DNA from: Aquimarina sp042434915
GTDB lineage: Bacteria; Bacteroidota; Bacteroidia; Flavobacteriales; Flavobacteriaceae
Assembly (NCBI RefSeq): GCF_042434915.1
Contig: NZ_CP170198.1
Span: 62,001-126,000, forward strand
DNA length: 64,000 nucleotides
Direction of reading: 5' to 3'
The notes under the pieces are model-generated. The model did no database searches, was not told the origin of the DNA, and saw only the letters and a list, made by a program, of their open reading frames with translations. Shown piece after piece: positions 17,151-25,030 of this stretch. Position 1 is the first letter of the stretch. Every line of letters begins with the position of its first letter. Made by a program: the position numbers and the translations under genes.

Positions 17151-17365
17151 TGGCAAAACAACCAGCAATAGAACAGGATGGTAGTATTATTGAAGCGTTA
17201 TCAAATGCGATGTTTCGTGTAGAACTAGAGAATGGTCATGTAGTTACAGCTCATATCTCTGGTAAAATGCGTATGCACTATATAAAATTGCTACCAGGTG
17301 ACAAAGTAAAATTAGAAATGAGTCCTTATGATTTATCTAAGGCTCGAATAACATATCGATACTAA
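17150..17365 (+). CDS. infA: Translation initiation factor IF-1
   Basis: IF-1 is a single OB-fold that blocks the 30S A site during initiation. The 71-residue chain contains SNAMFRVELENGHVVTAHISGKMR and DLSKARITYRY, as in all bacterial IF-1s. It starts at the ATG that overlaps the secY stop. A 113-base gap with an internal promoter follows. Confidence 0.97.
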   Translation: MAKQPAIEQDGSIIEALSNAMFRVELENGHVVTAHISGKMRMHYIKLLPGDKVKLEMSPYDLSKARITYRY

Positions 17366-17372
17366 TTAAAAA

Positions 17373-17403
17373 TTAGTTATTTAAGATTTTTTGTGTACTT
17401 TTG
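17373..17403 (+). promoter_or_regulatory. Internal promoter before rpmJ-rpsM-rpsK
   Basis: TTAG at 17373-17376 (three of four bases of TTTG), an exact 19-base spacer and TACTTTTG at 17396-17403 fit the Bacteroidetes promoter consensus. Transcription would start near 17410, about 70 bases before rpmJ. This could supply the alpha section independently of the upstream block. Confidence 0.72.
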
Positions 17404-17478
17404 CAGGCTCAAAAATCTTGTTAATGATTTCGATCGAAATATTAGTAGTTAATATTTCAGAAACAAAAAACAATAAGG

Positions 17479-17595
17479 ATGAAAGTTAGAGCATCAATAA
17501 AAAAGAGAAGTGCCGAGTGCAAAATTGTGCGTCGAAAAGGCCGACTTTACGTAATTAATAAAAAGAATCCTAGATTTAAACAAAGACAAGGGTAA
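17479..17595 (+). CDS. rpmJ: Ribosomal protein L36 (zinc-free form)
   Basis: This 38-residue frame runs from ATG at 17479 to TAA at 17595. It reads MKVRASIKKRSAECKIVRR and ends NPRFKQRQG, matching L36. The zinc-binding CCCH set is lost and one Cys remains, so this is the C-minus type that works without zinc. It lies 2 bases before rpsM and behind its own promoter. Confidence 0.95.
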   Translation: MKVRASIKKRSAECKIVRRKGRLYVINKKNPRFKQRQG

Positions 17596-17597
17596 TT

Positions 17598-17972
17598 ATG
17601 GCAAGAATTGCAGGGGTAGATATACCTAAACAAAAGCGAGGAGTTATAGCATTAACCTATATCTTCGGTGTTGGTAGAAGTAGAGCTAAAGAAATATTAG
17701 CTACTGCCAAAGTAGATGAGAGTATTAAAGTTTCTGACTGGGATGATGATCAAATTGGTCGTATTCGTGAAGCTGTAGGAGCCTATACCATTGAAGGAGA
17801 GTTAAGATCTGAAGTGCAAGTGAATATCAAACGTCTTATGGATATAGGATGTTATCGCGGTATACGTCACAGATCTGGATTACCTTTAAGAGGTCAACGT
17901 ACTAAGAATAACTCTAGAACACGTAAAGGAAGAAGAAAAACTGTTGCTAACAAGAAAAAAGCGACTAAATAA
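17598..17972 (+). CDS. rpsM: Ribosomal protein S13
   Basis: S13 is in the 30S head and contacts the P-site tRNA and 50S bridges. Its 124 residues open MARIAGVDIPKQKRGVIALTYIFGVG and contain GCYRGIRHRSGLPLRGQRTKNNSRTRKG, both diagnostic. It is followed 8 bases later by rpsK. Confidence 0.97.
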   Translation: MARIAGVDIPKQKRGVIALTYIFGVGRSRAKEILATAKVDESIKVSDWDDDQIGRIREAVGAYTIEGELRSEVQVNIKRLMDIGCYRGIRHRSGLPLRGQRTKNNSRTRKGRRKTVANKKKATK

Positions 17973-17980
17973 TAAGTAGT

Positions 17981-18364
17981 ATGGCAAAGTCAACTTCAAA
18001 AAAACGTAAGGTAATTGTAGAATCTGTTGGTGAGGCTCACGTAACTGCTTCTTTTAACAATATCATCGTTTCACTTACAAATAAAAAAGGAGACGTTATT
18101 TCTTGGTCTTCAGCTGGTAAAATGGGTTTCAGAGGTTCTAAAAAGAATACTCCGTATGCTGCTCAATTAGCTTCAGAGGATGCTGCGAAAGTAGCTATAG
18201 AAGCGGGTCTTAAGAAAGTAAAGGTGTATGTAAAAGGGCCTGGTAACGGTAGAGAATCAGCGATTCGTTCCATTCACAATTCTGGAATTGAGGTTACAGA
18301 AATTATCGATGTAACTCCAATGCCACATAACGGCTGTCGTCCTCCAAAAAGACGTAGAGTATAA
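17981..18364 (+). CDS. rpsK: Ribosomal protein S11
   Basis: S11 lies on the 30S platform near the mRNA exit. The 127 residues contain AHVTASFNNIIVSLTNKKGDVISW and GNGRESAIRSIHNSGIEVTEIIDVTPMPHNGCRPPKRRRV. A terminator-like hairpin follows 11 bases after the stop. Confidence 0.97.
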   Translation: MAKSTSKKRKVIVESVGEAHVTASFNNIIVSLTNKKGDVISWSSAGKMGFRGSKKNTPYAAQLASEDAAKVAIEAGLKKVKVYVKGPGNGRESAIRSIHNSGIEVTEIIDVTPMPHNGCRPPKRRRV

Positions 18365-18375
18365 GTACAAAGAAT

Positions 18376-18400
18376 CCGGAAACTTTTAGTTTCCGGTTTT
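18376..18400 (+). terminator. Hairpin with T tail between rpsK and rpsD
   Basis: CCGGAAACT (18376-18384) pairs perfectly with AGTTTCCGG (18388-18396) around a TTT loop, followed by TTTT. It lies inside the operon, so it is either a partial terminator or part of a switch acting with the element downstream at 18465-18510. Confidence 0.75.
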
Positions 18401-18464
18401 CTCTATATAATAATTAGAATGCTTCAATCTTTTGAGTATTCTTTTAAGTAAATCAAGAAAAGGG

Positions 18465-18510
18465 GAGTTTTGATTATCGAAGGACAGTGACCTTAATTCA
18501 TAATCACCTC
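18465..18510 (+). promoter_or_regulatory. Candidate S4 autoregulatory leader before rpsD
   Basis: Nested pairings lie just before rpsD: GAG (18465-18467) with CTC (18508-18510), TGATTA (18471-18476) with TAATCA (18501-18506), and AAGG (18480-18483) with CCTT (18491-18494). A terminator-like hairpin stands upstream at 18376-18400. S4 is known to repress its own operon by binding a folded mRNA in several bacteria. I infer the same role here; pairing was judged by eye. Confidence 0.5.
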
Positions 18511-18529
18511 ATTAACTAAATTAATTACA

Positions 18530-19135
18530 ATGGCAAGATATACTGGTCCAAAAACTAAAATCGCTCGTAAGTTTGGTGAAGCGATCTTCGGAGATGATAA
18601 ATCTTTCGAAAAAAGAAATTACCCTCCTGGGCAACATGGTAACAACAGACGTAGAGGTAAGAAAAGTGAATACGCTATCCAGTTAATGGAAAAGCAAAAG
18701 GCTAAATATACTTATGGTATTTTAGAACGTCAGTTTCGTAATATGTTTGAAAAAGCTACCCGTTCTCAAGGAATTACGGGTGAGGTTCTTCTTCAATTAT
18801 GTGAATCACGTTTAGATAACGTAGTGTTTAGAATGGGCTTAGCTAACTCTCGTAGAGGTGCAAGACAATTAGTATCGCATAGACATATCACCGTTAATGG
18901 TGGATTAGTTAATATTCCTTCTTATCAATTGAAACCTGGTGATATTGTAAGTGTTCGTGAAAAGTCTAAATCTTTAGAGGTAATTCAAAATGCACTTGCA
19001 AATCAGAGCAAGGTATATGAGTGGATTACTTTTAATAACGATACTAAACAGGGTACTTTTGTATCTGTTCCTGGTAGAATTCAGATTCCTGAAAATATCA
19101 ACGAGCAATTCATCGTCGAATTATATTCTAAGTAA
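18530..19135 (+). CDS. rpsD: Ribosomal protein S4
   Basis: S4 starts assembly of the 16S 5' domain and represses its own operon in many bacteria. The 201 residues start MARYTGPKTKIARKFGEAIFG. The S4 RNA-binding domain (RLDNVVFRMGLANSRRGARQLVSH, then ITVNGGLVNIPSYQLKPGD) spans roughly residues 90-155. The 165-base gap upstream holds a hairpin and a nested structured element that may be the S4 target. rpoA follows after 23 bases. Confidence 0.98.
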   Translation: MARYTGPKTKIARKFGEAIFGDDKSFEKRNYPPGQHGNNRRRGKKSEYAIQLMEKQKAKYTYGILERQFRNMFEKATRSQGITGEVLLQLCESRLDNVVFRMGLANSRRGARQLVSHRHITVNGGLVNIPSYQLKPGDIVSVREKSKSLEVIQNALANQSKVYEWITFNNDTKQGTFVSVPGRIQIPENINEQFIVELYSK

Positions 19136-19158
19136 TAACTCATAGAAGAAACAATAAC

Positions 19159-20151
19159 ATGGCAATATTAAATTTTCAGAAGCCCGATAAAGTTATCATG
19201 ATCGACTCGACTGAGTTTGATGGTAAGTTTGAATTCAGACCATTAGAACCAGGGTACGGTTTAACAGTTGGTAACGCTTTGAGAAGAGTTTTGCTATCTT
19301 CTTTAGAGGGATTCGCTATTACTTCTTTAAGATTAGAAGGCGTAGATCATGAATTCTCTACTTTGTCTGGAGTTGTAGAAGATGTAACCGAGATTATCTT
19401 AAATCTTAAGCAAGTACGTTTTAAGCGTCAAATAGAGGATATTGATAACGAATCTGTTACTATTTCTATATCTGGTCAAGAGCAGTTAACTGCAGGAGAT
19501 TTTCAAAAGTTTATCTCAGGTTTCCAAGTTCTTAATCCAGACTTGGTAATTTGTAATATGGACAAGAAGGTATCTCTTAATATGGAGATTTCTATCGAGA
19601 AAGGTAGAGGTTATGTTCCGGCTGAAGAGAATAAGAAAGCAAATGCACCAATTGGTACAATCTTTACAGACTCTATCTATACTCCTATTAAAAACGTGAA
19701 GTATAGTATCGAAAACTATCGTGTAGAACAAAAAACGGATTATGAAAAATTAGTTTTTGAGATTGTTACCGATGGTTCTATTCATCCTAAAGATGCTTTA
19801 ACCGAGGCGGCTAAGATCTTAATCCATCATTTCATGTTGTTCTCTGATGAGAGAATAACATTAGAAGCAGATGAGATTGCACAAACTGAAACGTACGATG
19901 AAGAGTCACTTCATATGAGACAGTTGCTTAAAACAAAGCTTATCGATATGGATTTATCTGTACGTGCGCTTAATTGTTTAAAAGCAGCAGAGGTGGATAC
20001 CCTTGGCGATTTGGTTTCGTACAACAAGAACGATTTAATGAAGTTTAGAAATTTTGGTAAAAAGTCTTTAACTGAGTTAGAAGAGTTAGTAAACGTTAAA
20101 GGTCTAAACTTTGGTATGGATCTTTCCAAATATAAATTAGACAAAGATTAA
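19159..20151 (+). CDS. rpoA: RNA polymerase alpha subunit
   Basis: Alpha dimerises to start assembly of RNA polymerase, and its C-terminal domain contacts DNA and activators. The N-terminal domain (residues 1 to about 230) has PLEPGYGLTVGNALRRVLLSSLEG. The C-terminal domain (about 250-330) has LSVRALNCLKAAEVDTLGDLV and the helix-hairpin-helix FRNFGKKSLTELEELV. The 330-residue length is normal. It is followed by rplQ after 60 bases. Confidence 0.98.
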   Translation: MAILNFQKPDKVIMIDSTEFDGKFEFRPLEPGYGLTVGNALRRVLLSSLEGFAITSLRLEGVDHEFSTLSGVVEDVTEIILNLKQVRFKRQIEDIDNESVTISISGQEQLTAGDFQKFISGFQVLNPDLVICNMDKKVSLNMEISIEKGRGYVPAEENKKANAPIGTIFTDSIYTPIKNVKYSIENYRVEQKTDYEKLVFEIVTDGSIHPKDALTEAAKILIHHFMLFSDERITLEADEIAQTETYDEESLHMRQLLKTKLIDMDLSVRALNCLKAAEVDTLGDLVSYNKNDLMKFRNFGKKSLTELEELVNVKGLNFGMDLSKYKLDKD

Positions 20152-20211
20152 TCCATCATAATTTGCTCCTCAAAATGGGTTGTAGCAAGATGATGATTCA
20201 AAATAAATGTC

Positions 20212-20688
20212 ATGAGACACGGAAAAAAAATAAATCATTTAGGTAGAAAGACGGCACATCGTAAAGCAATGCTTTCAAATATGGCTTGTTCCCTAATTGA
20301 ACATAAAAGAATTAATACTACAGTAGCCAAAGCAAAAGCATTGAAGCAGTTTGTAGAACCTTTGATTACTAAATCAAAAGAAGATACTACGCACAATCGT
20401 CGACTTGTTTTTAGTAAATTACGTAGTAAGGAAACTGTTACAGAATTATTTAGAGATGTAGCAGCCAAAATTGGTGATCGTCCGGGAGGTTACACTAGAA
20501 TTATCAAACTAGGAAATCGTTTGGGTGATAATGCAGATATGGCAATGATCGAGTTGGTAGATTACAATGAGCTATACAATGCTAGTAAGCCTGCTAAGAA
20601 AAAATCAACGCGTAGAGGTAGATCTAAGAAAACCGAAACAGCTCCTGCTGCTTCTACATCCGAAACTACAAATTCTGAAGAAGAATAG
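20212..20688 (+). CDS. rplQ: Ribosomal protein L17 with C-terminal extension
   Basis: L17 sits near the tunnel exit. The first 120 or so residues (MRHGKKINHLGRKTAHRKAML and later RPGGYTRIIKLGNRLGDNADMAMIELVD) are the standard protein. The remaining residues form a low-complexity tail, first basic (KKKSTRRGRSKK) and then acidic (ending NSEEE), making 158 residues in all. Such tails are common in Bacteroidetes. It is the last gene of the ribosomal block. Confidence 0.97.
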   Translation: MRHGKKINHLGRKTAHRKAMLSNMACSLIEHKRINTTVAKAKALKQFVEPLITKSKEDTTHNRRLVFSKLRSKETVTELFRDVAAKIGDRPGGYTRIIKLGNRLGDNADMAMIELVDYNELYNASKPAKKKSTRRGRSKKTETAPAASTSETTNSEEE

Positions 20689-20713
20689 ATGATTAAGTGG
20701 TTAACACATAATG

Positions 20714-20751
20714 AAAAAAGGATAGGCGTTCAACGTTTATCCTTTTTTTTT
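20714..20751 (+). terminator. Terminator at the end of the ribosomal block
   Basis: AAAAAAGGATA (20714-20724) pairs with TATCCTTTTTT (20738-20748), with a further CGTT/AACG helix inside, and is followed by a run of Ts to 20751. It closes the rpsL-rplQ transcript. Confidence 0.9.
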
Positions 20752-20778
20752 AATTTAATTTTTACGAAATAAGCTAAC

Positions 20779-20786
20779 TATATTTG
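20779..20786 (+). promoter_or_regulatory. -7 element before carA
   Basis: TATATTTG matches TAnnTTTG and lies 28 bases before the carA ATG. No good TTTG box is found 19 bases upstream, so the promoter is weak or activator-dependent. Its place rules out the in-frame TTG at 20790 as the start. Confidence 0.5.
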
Positions 20787-20813
20787 TAGTTGGTTAAATT
20801 TAACTTGATAGTA

Positions 20814-21929
20814 ATGAAATATCAATCTCTTAAAAAAGCCATTCTCTTATTGGCTGATGGTACAATTTTTTATGGTAAAGCAGTGGGTAAAGAAGGAAGT
20901 GCTTTCGGTGAAGTTTGTTTTAATACTGGTATGACTGGGTATCAGGAGATTTTTACAGACCCTTCCTATTTTGGTCAGCTTATGGTCACAACCAATGCTC
21001 ATATAGGTAATTATGGAACTTTTAAAGAAGAAATGGAATCCGATTCTGTAAAAATATCTGGATTGATTGTTAAGAATTTTAGCTATGATTATTCTAGAGA
21101 GAATGCAGATCAGTCTTTGCAGGAGTTTCTTGAAACCTACGGTATATTAGCCATATCTGATGTGGATACAAGAGCTTTGGTAAGTTATATAAGAGACAAT
21201 GGTGCTATGAATGCTGTTATTAGTACAGATGTTGATAATATTGAAGCGTTAAAGAAAAAACTTTCTGAAGTTCCAAATATGGATGGATTGGAGTTAGCAT
21301 CAAAAGTTTCAACCAAAGAGGCCTACTTTTATGGTGATCCAAATGCTACATATAAAGTCGCTGCAATGGATCTAGGAATTAAGAAAAATATTTTACGTAA
21401 TTTGGAGAAGCGAGATGTCTATATCAAAGTTTTTCCACATTCTGCATCTTTTCAAGAGATGAGCGCTTGGGGTCCAGATGGGTACTTTTTATCGAATGGT
21501 CCTGGAGATCCTGATCCGTTGACAAACGCTATAGATGTCGCTAAGCAGATCATAGAAAGAAACTTACCCCTGTTCGGTATTTGCTTGGGGCATCAAATTA
21601 TCGCTTTGGCAAGTGGAATTGCTACATATAAGATGCACCATGGTCATCGAGGAATCAATCATCCAGTTAAAAATCTTATAACAGGAAAAGGTGAGATTAC
21701 CTCTCAAAATCACGGATTCTCTGTTAATCGAGAACAAACAGAGGCTAATCCTGAAGTCGAAATCACTCATGTGCATCTTAATGACCATACAGTTGCTGGA
21801 TTGCGAATGAAAAATAAAAATTGCTTTTCTGTTCAATATCATCCTGAAGCTGGACCTGGTCCAAACGATGCTACATATTTATTTGATCAGTTTATTGAGA
21901 ATATTAGTGAAAACGAATCTGTAAAATAG
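20814..21929 (+). CDS. carA: Carbamoyl-phosphate synthase small subunit
   Basis: CarA is the glutamine amidotransferase subunit that feeds ammonia to CarB for arginine and pyrimidine synthesis. The ATG at 20814 gives 371 residues starting MKYQSLKKAILLLADGTIFYG. The C-terminal class I amidotransferase domain shows SNGPGDPDP, the nucleophile in FGICLGHQ, and QYHPEAGPGP with the catalytic His and Glu. carB is not next to it; eno follows on the same strand after 170 bases. Confidence 0.96.
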   Translation: MKYQSLKKAILLLADGTIFYGKAVGKEGSAFGEVCFNTGMTGYQEIFTDPSYFGQLMVTTNAHIGNYGTFKEEMESDSVKISGLIVKNFSYDYSRENADQSLQEFLETYGILAISDVDTRALVSYIRDNGAMNAVISTDVDNIEALKKKLSEVPNMDGLELASKVSTKEAYFYGDPNATYKVAAMDLGIKKNILRNLEKRDVYIKVFPHSASFQEMSAWGPDGYFLSNGPGDPDPLTNAIDVAKQIIERNLPLFGICLGHQIIALASGIATYKMHHGHRGINHPVKNLITGKGEITSQNHGFSVNREQTEANPEVEITHVHLNDHTVAGLRMKNKNCFSVQYHPEAGPGPNDATYLFDQFIENISENESVK

Positions 21930-21970
21930 CCTGTATTTTAAAGATGGTAAAGTAAAAGAGTTAGCTTAAA

Positions 21971-22035
21971 CGTTATAGTTAATAACTTGTGCGATTTGTT
22001 CCAATTTTAGCTATAAGTTATCAAGTGCCATAACG
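21971..22035. repeat. Interrupted inverted repeat between carA and eno
   Basis: CGTTAT (21971-21976) matches ATAACG (22030-22035) as an outer pair, and ATAACTT (21982-21988) matches AAGTTAT (22015-22021) as an inner pair. There is no T tract after it. It may fold in the carA 3' region or the eno leader, or form two operator half-sites. Confidence 0.45.
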
Positions 22036-22099
22036 CTATAAAATAACACTCTTTTGTATATTGCCTATCAATTTGATCCATCAACCAATATTAAAACTT

Positions 22100-23389
22100 A
22101 TGAGTATAATAATCAATATTCACGCAAGACAAATTCTGGATTCTAGAGGAAATCCAACAGTAGAAGTAGATGTTATAACAGAAAATGGTACGTTAGGTAG
22201 AGCGGCTGTACCATCTGGAGCCTCTACAGGTGAACATGAAGCCGTAGAGCTAAGGGATGGCGGGTCATCTTTTATGGGAAAAGGTGTTAGCAAAGCTATC
22301 CAAAATGTAAACTCAACAATAGCCGAATCACTTCTTGGTTATTCTGTTTTTGATCAAAACCTTATTGATGCAAAAATGATAGAGTTGGATGGTACACCAA
22401 ATAAATCCAATCTTGGAGCAAATGCTATCCTTGGGGTATCATTAGCTGTGGCAAAAGCAGCTGCGAATGAATTGAACTTGCCATTATACCGTTATATCGG
22501 TGGAGTTAGTGCTAATACATTACCGGTACCCATGATGAATATTATTAATGGGGGCTCGCATAGTGATGCGCCTATCGCTTTTCAAGAATTTATGGTAATG
22601 CCTGTTAAAGCAGATAATTTTTCTCAGGCGATGCAAATGGGTACCGAGATATTTCACCATCTCAAAAAAGTGTTGCATGATCGCGGATTAAGTACAGCGG
22701 TTGGAGATGAAGGTGGATTTGCACCTACACTTGATGGGACCGAAGATGCCCTAGATTCTATCGCCTTGGCGGTAAAAAATGCAGGTTATATTTTTGGAGA
22801 TGAAATAATGATAGCTTTGGATTGTGCTGCTGCAGAATTTTATGTAGATGGACAATATGACTATACTAAATTTGAAGGAAGTTCTGGTAAGATAAGAACC
22901 AGTCAAGAACAAGCTGACTACTTAGCTGAGTTGTCCGACAAATATCCTATAATTTCTATTGAAGATGGGATGGATGAAAATGATTGGGAAGGGTGGAAAT
23001 ATCTAACATCAAAAATCGGAGACAAAGTACAGTTGGTAGGTGATGATTTGTTTGTGACAAATGTAGAACGACTTAGTAAAGGAATAGAGAATAATACAGC
23101 AAATTCTATTCTAATTAAAGTTAATCAAATAGGAACGCTTACCGAGACGATTGCTGCGGTTAATATGGCCCACAATGCTGGATATACTTCTGTAATGTCA
23201 CATCGGTCTGGAGAAACAGAAGATACTACGATTGCAGATTTAGCAGTAGCCCTCAATACAGGACAGATCAAGACAGGTTCTGCTTCAAGAAGTGATCGTA
23301 TGGCCAAATATAATCAGCTTCTACGTATCGAAGAAGAATTGGGAGATGTAGCATATTATCCAAAACAAAATGCCTTTAAAATAAAATAG
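22100..23389 (+). CDS. eno: Enolase
   Basis: Enolase converts 2-phosphoglycerate to phosphoenolpyruvate. I use the ATG at 22100 (MSIIINIHARQILDSRGNPT), because this is the family N-terminus; the in-frame TTG at 22061 would add an unrelated extension. The 429 residues contain GGSHSDAPIAFQEFMVMP with the active-site segment, DDLFVTN, and the signature LIKVNQIGTLTET followed by SHRSGETEDTTIAD. A terminator follows at 23412-23444. Confidence 0.97.
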   Translation: MSIIINIHARQILDSRGNPTVEVDVITENGTLGRAAVPSGASTGEHEAVELRDGGSSFMGKGVSKAIQNVNSTIAESLLGYSVFDQNLIDAKMIELDGTPNKSNLGANAILGVSLAVAKAAANELNLPLYRYIGGVSANTLPVPMMNIINGGSHSDAPIAFQEFMVMPVKADNFSQAMQMGTEIFHHLKKVLHDRGLSTAVGDEGGFAPTLDGTEDALDSIALAVKNAGYIFGDEIMIALDCAAAEFYVDGQYDYTKFEGSSGKIRTSQEQADYLAELSDKYPIISIEDGMDENDWEGWKYLTSKIGDKVQLVGDDLFVTNVERLSKGIENNTANSILIKVNQIGTLTETIAAVNMAHNAGYTSVMSHRSGETEDTTIADLAVALNTGQIKTGSASRSDRMAKYNQLLRIEEELGDVAYYPKQNAFKIK

Positions 23390-23411
23390 ATAGTCAAAAA
23401 TATCTCTAAAC

Positions 23412-23444
23412 ATAGGTCATTTGTAGAAATGGCCTATTTTTTTT
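23412..23444 (+). terminator. Terminator after eno
   Basis: ATAGGTCATTT (23412-23422) pairs with AAATGGCCTAT (23427-23437) with one G-T pair and a GTAG loop, followed by a run of eight Ts counting the last arm base. Confidence 0.9.
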
Positions 23445-23565
23445 GGAATAAATGCAATAAATTACTCTCAGAATCGCAAATTCATACTTGGAAAAATGAC
23501 TTATTTAGTCTATATTTTGTAATTTAGCAAACCTTTATTATAACAGCAAAATTCTAAAAAAACAC

Positions 23566-24852
23566 ATGTCAAAAATAGCTAGATTAGAGATCGACGGCAA
23601 TACATATGAGTTTCCAATTATCAAAGGAACGGAAAATGAATTGGGAATCGATATTAAAACGCTTCGTAGTGTAACTGGTGGAGTTACTACGTTAGATCCA
23701 GGATTTAAAAATACAAGTAGTTGTGAGAGTGCAATTACTTTTCTGGATGGAGAGAAAGGTGTCTTAAGATACCGTGGATATGCTATTGAAGAGTTAGCAG
23801 AGAAAGCTGATTTTCTTGAGGTAGCCTATCTGTTAATCTTTGGAGAACTTCCTAATAAAGAACAATTAGCTAAATTTGATAAGGATATTAAAGAAGAATC
23901 TCATGTAGATGAGGATATGAAGAAGATTTTGGATGGCTTTCCAAAAAGCGCACATCCTATGGGAGTCCTTTCTTCATTAACCAGTGCACTAGTTGCTTTC
24001 AACCCAAGTTCTGTAGACGTTGATTCTGATGAAGCAATGTATAATGCAATCGTTAAAATCATGGCTAAGTTTCCAGTTTTAGCTGCTTGGACTATGAGAA
24101 AGAGGAAGAGCTTGCCATTAGATTATGGTGACAACTCCTTAGGTTATGTTGAGAACTTACATAAAATGATGTTCTCTAGACCAAATAAAGCTTATGAGCC
24201 TAATAAGGTTGTAAATGACGCATTAGATAAACTTCTTATTTTGCATGCAGATCATGAGCAGAATTGTTCTACATCAACTGTGAGAATAGCGGGGTCATCG
24301 CATGCAGGATTATTTGCATCACTTTCTGCAGGTATCTCTGCACTATGGGGTCCATTACATGGAGGCGCTAATCAAGCGGTTATAGAAATGTTAGAAGCTA
24401 TAAAAGCCGACGGTGGTGATACAGCAAAGTATGTCAATAAAGCAAAGGATAAAGATGATGCTTTTAGACTTATGGGCTTTGGTCATAGAGTGTATAAGAA
24501 CTTTGATCCAAGAGCAAAAATTATCAAGAAATCTGCAGAGGAAGTTTTAGGAGATTTGGGAATAGACGATCCTGTATTAGATATCGCAAAAGGATTAGCC
24601 TCAGTAGCACTTGAAGATGATTATTTTGTAAAACGTAAATTATATCCTAATGTAGACTTTTATTCTGGAATTATTTACCGAGCATTAGATATACCAACCG
24701 AGATGTTTACTGTTATGTTTGCCTTAGGAAGGTTGCCTGGATGGATTGCACAATGGAGAGAAATGCGTTTGAGAAAAGAGCCAATAGGTCGTCCAAGACA
24801 AATTTATATTGGAGAAACCGAGCGTGTCTTTAAAACAATTGCCGAACGATAG
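23566..24852 (+). CDS. gltA: Citrate synthase
   Basis: This enzyme condenses oxaloacetate and acetyl-CoA to citrate in the TCA cycle. The 428 residues have the N-terminal beta domain typical of the long hexameric type, then HADHEQNCSTSTVRIAGSSHAG, GPLHGGANQAV and GFGHRVYKNFDPRA with the catalytic histidines. Upstream, CTTG at 23487-23490 and TATATTTTG at 23511-23519 resemble a promoter with imperfect spacing. The gene stands alone. Confidence 0.97.
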   Translation: MSKIARLEIDGNTYEFPIIKGTENELGIDIKTLRSVTGGVTTLDPGFKNTSSCESAITFLDGEKGVLRYRGYAIEELAEKADFLEVAYLLIFGELPNKEQLAKFDKDIKEESHVDEDMKKILDGFPKSAHPMGVLSSLTSALVAFNPSSVDVDSDEAMYNAIVKIMAKFPVLAAWTMRKRKSLPLDYGDNSLGYVENLHKMMFSRPNKAYEPNKVVNDALDKLLILHADHEQNCSTSTVRIAGSSHAGLFASLSAGISALWGPLHGGANQAVIEMLEAIKADGGDTAKYVNKAKDKDDAFRLMGFGHRVYKNFDPRAKIIKKSAEEVLGDLGIDDPVLDIAKGLASVALEDDYFVKRKLYPNVDFYSGIIYRALDIPTEMFTVMFALGRLPGWIAQWREMRLRKEPIGRPRQIYIGETERVFKTIAER

Positions 24853-24902
24853 GTTTTTAAAATCTACAACAAATTCATTTAGAATTTGTATTACAAGTAT
24901 TG

Positions 24903-24970
24903 ATAGTCTCTGATTTTGATAATACCTTAATAAATTTAAATATTTTTGAGGATTATACGTCAGAGACTAT
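24903..24970. repeat. Perfect 11-bp inverted repeat before the DDAH-ctlX-Rrf2 operon
   Basis: ATAGTCTCTGA (24903-24913) and TCAGAGACTAT (24960-24970) are exact reverse complements, 46 bases apart. The right arm directly abuts TATTTTTG at 24972-24979, a -7-like element. It could be a long-loop terminator for gltA, followed by a T-rich stretch, or a two-site operator for the operon at 25031. Confidence 0.55.
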
Positions 24971-25030
24971 TTATTTTTGACATATTATAAATTAATAGTA
25001 AAGTAGTGTACATTATAAAAACATTTTCGT

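Noticed and set aside
20790..20813. TTG at 20790 as the carA start
   Set aside because: It lies immediately after the -7 element, so it would not be transcribed with a leader, and the family N-terminus begins at the ATG at 20814.
22061..22099. Upstream TTG start for enolase
   Set aside because: It adds 13 residues not seen in enolases; the conserved N-terminus starts at 22100.
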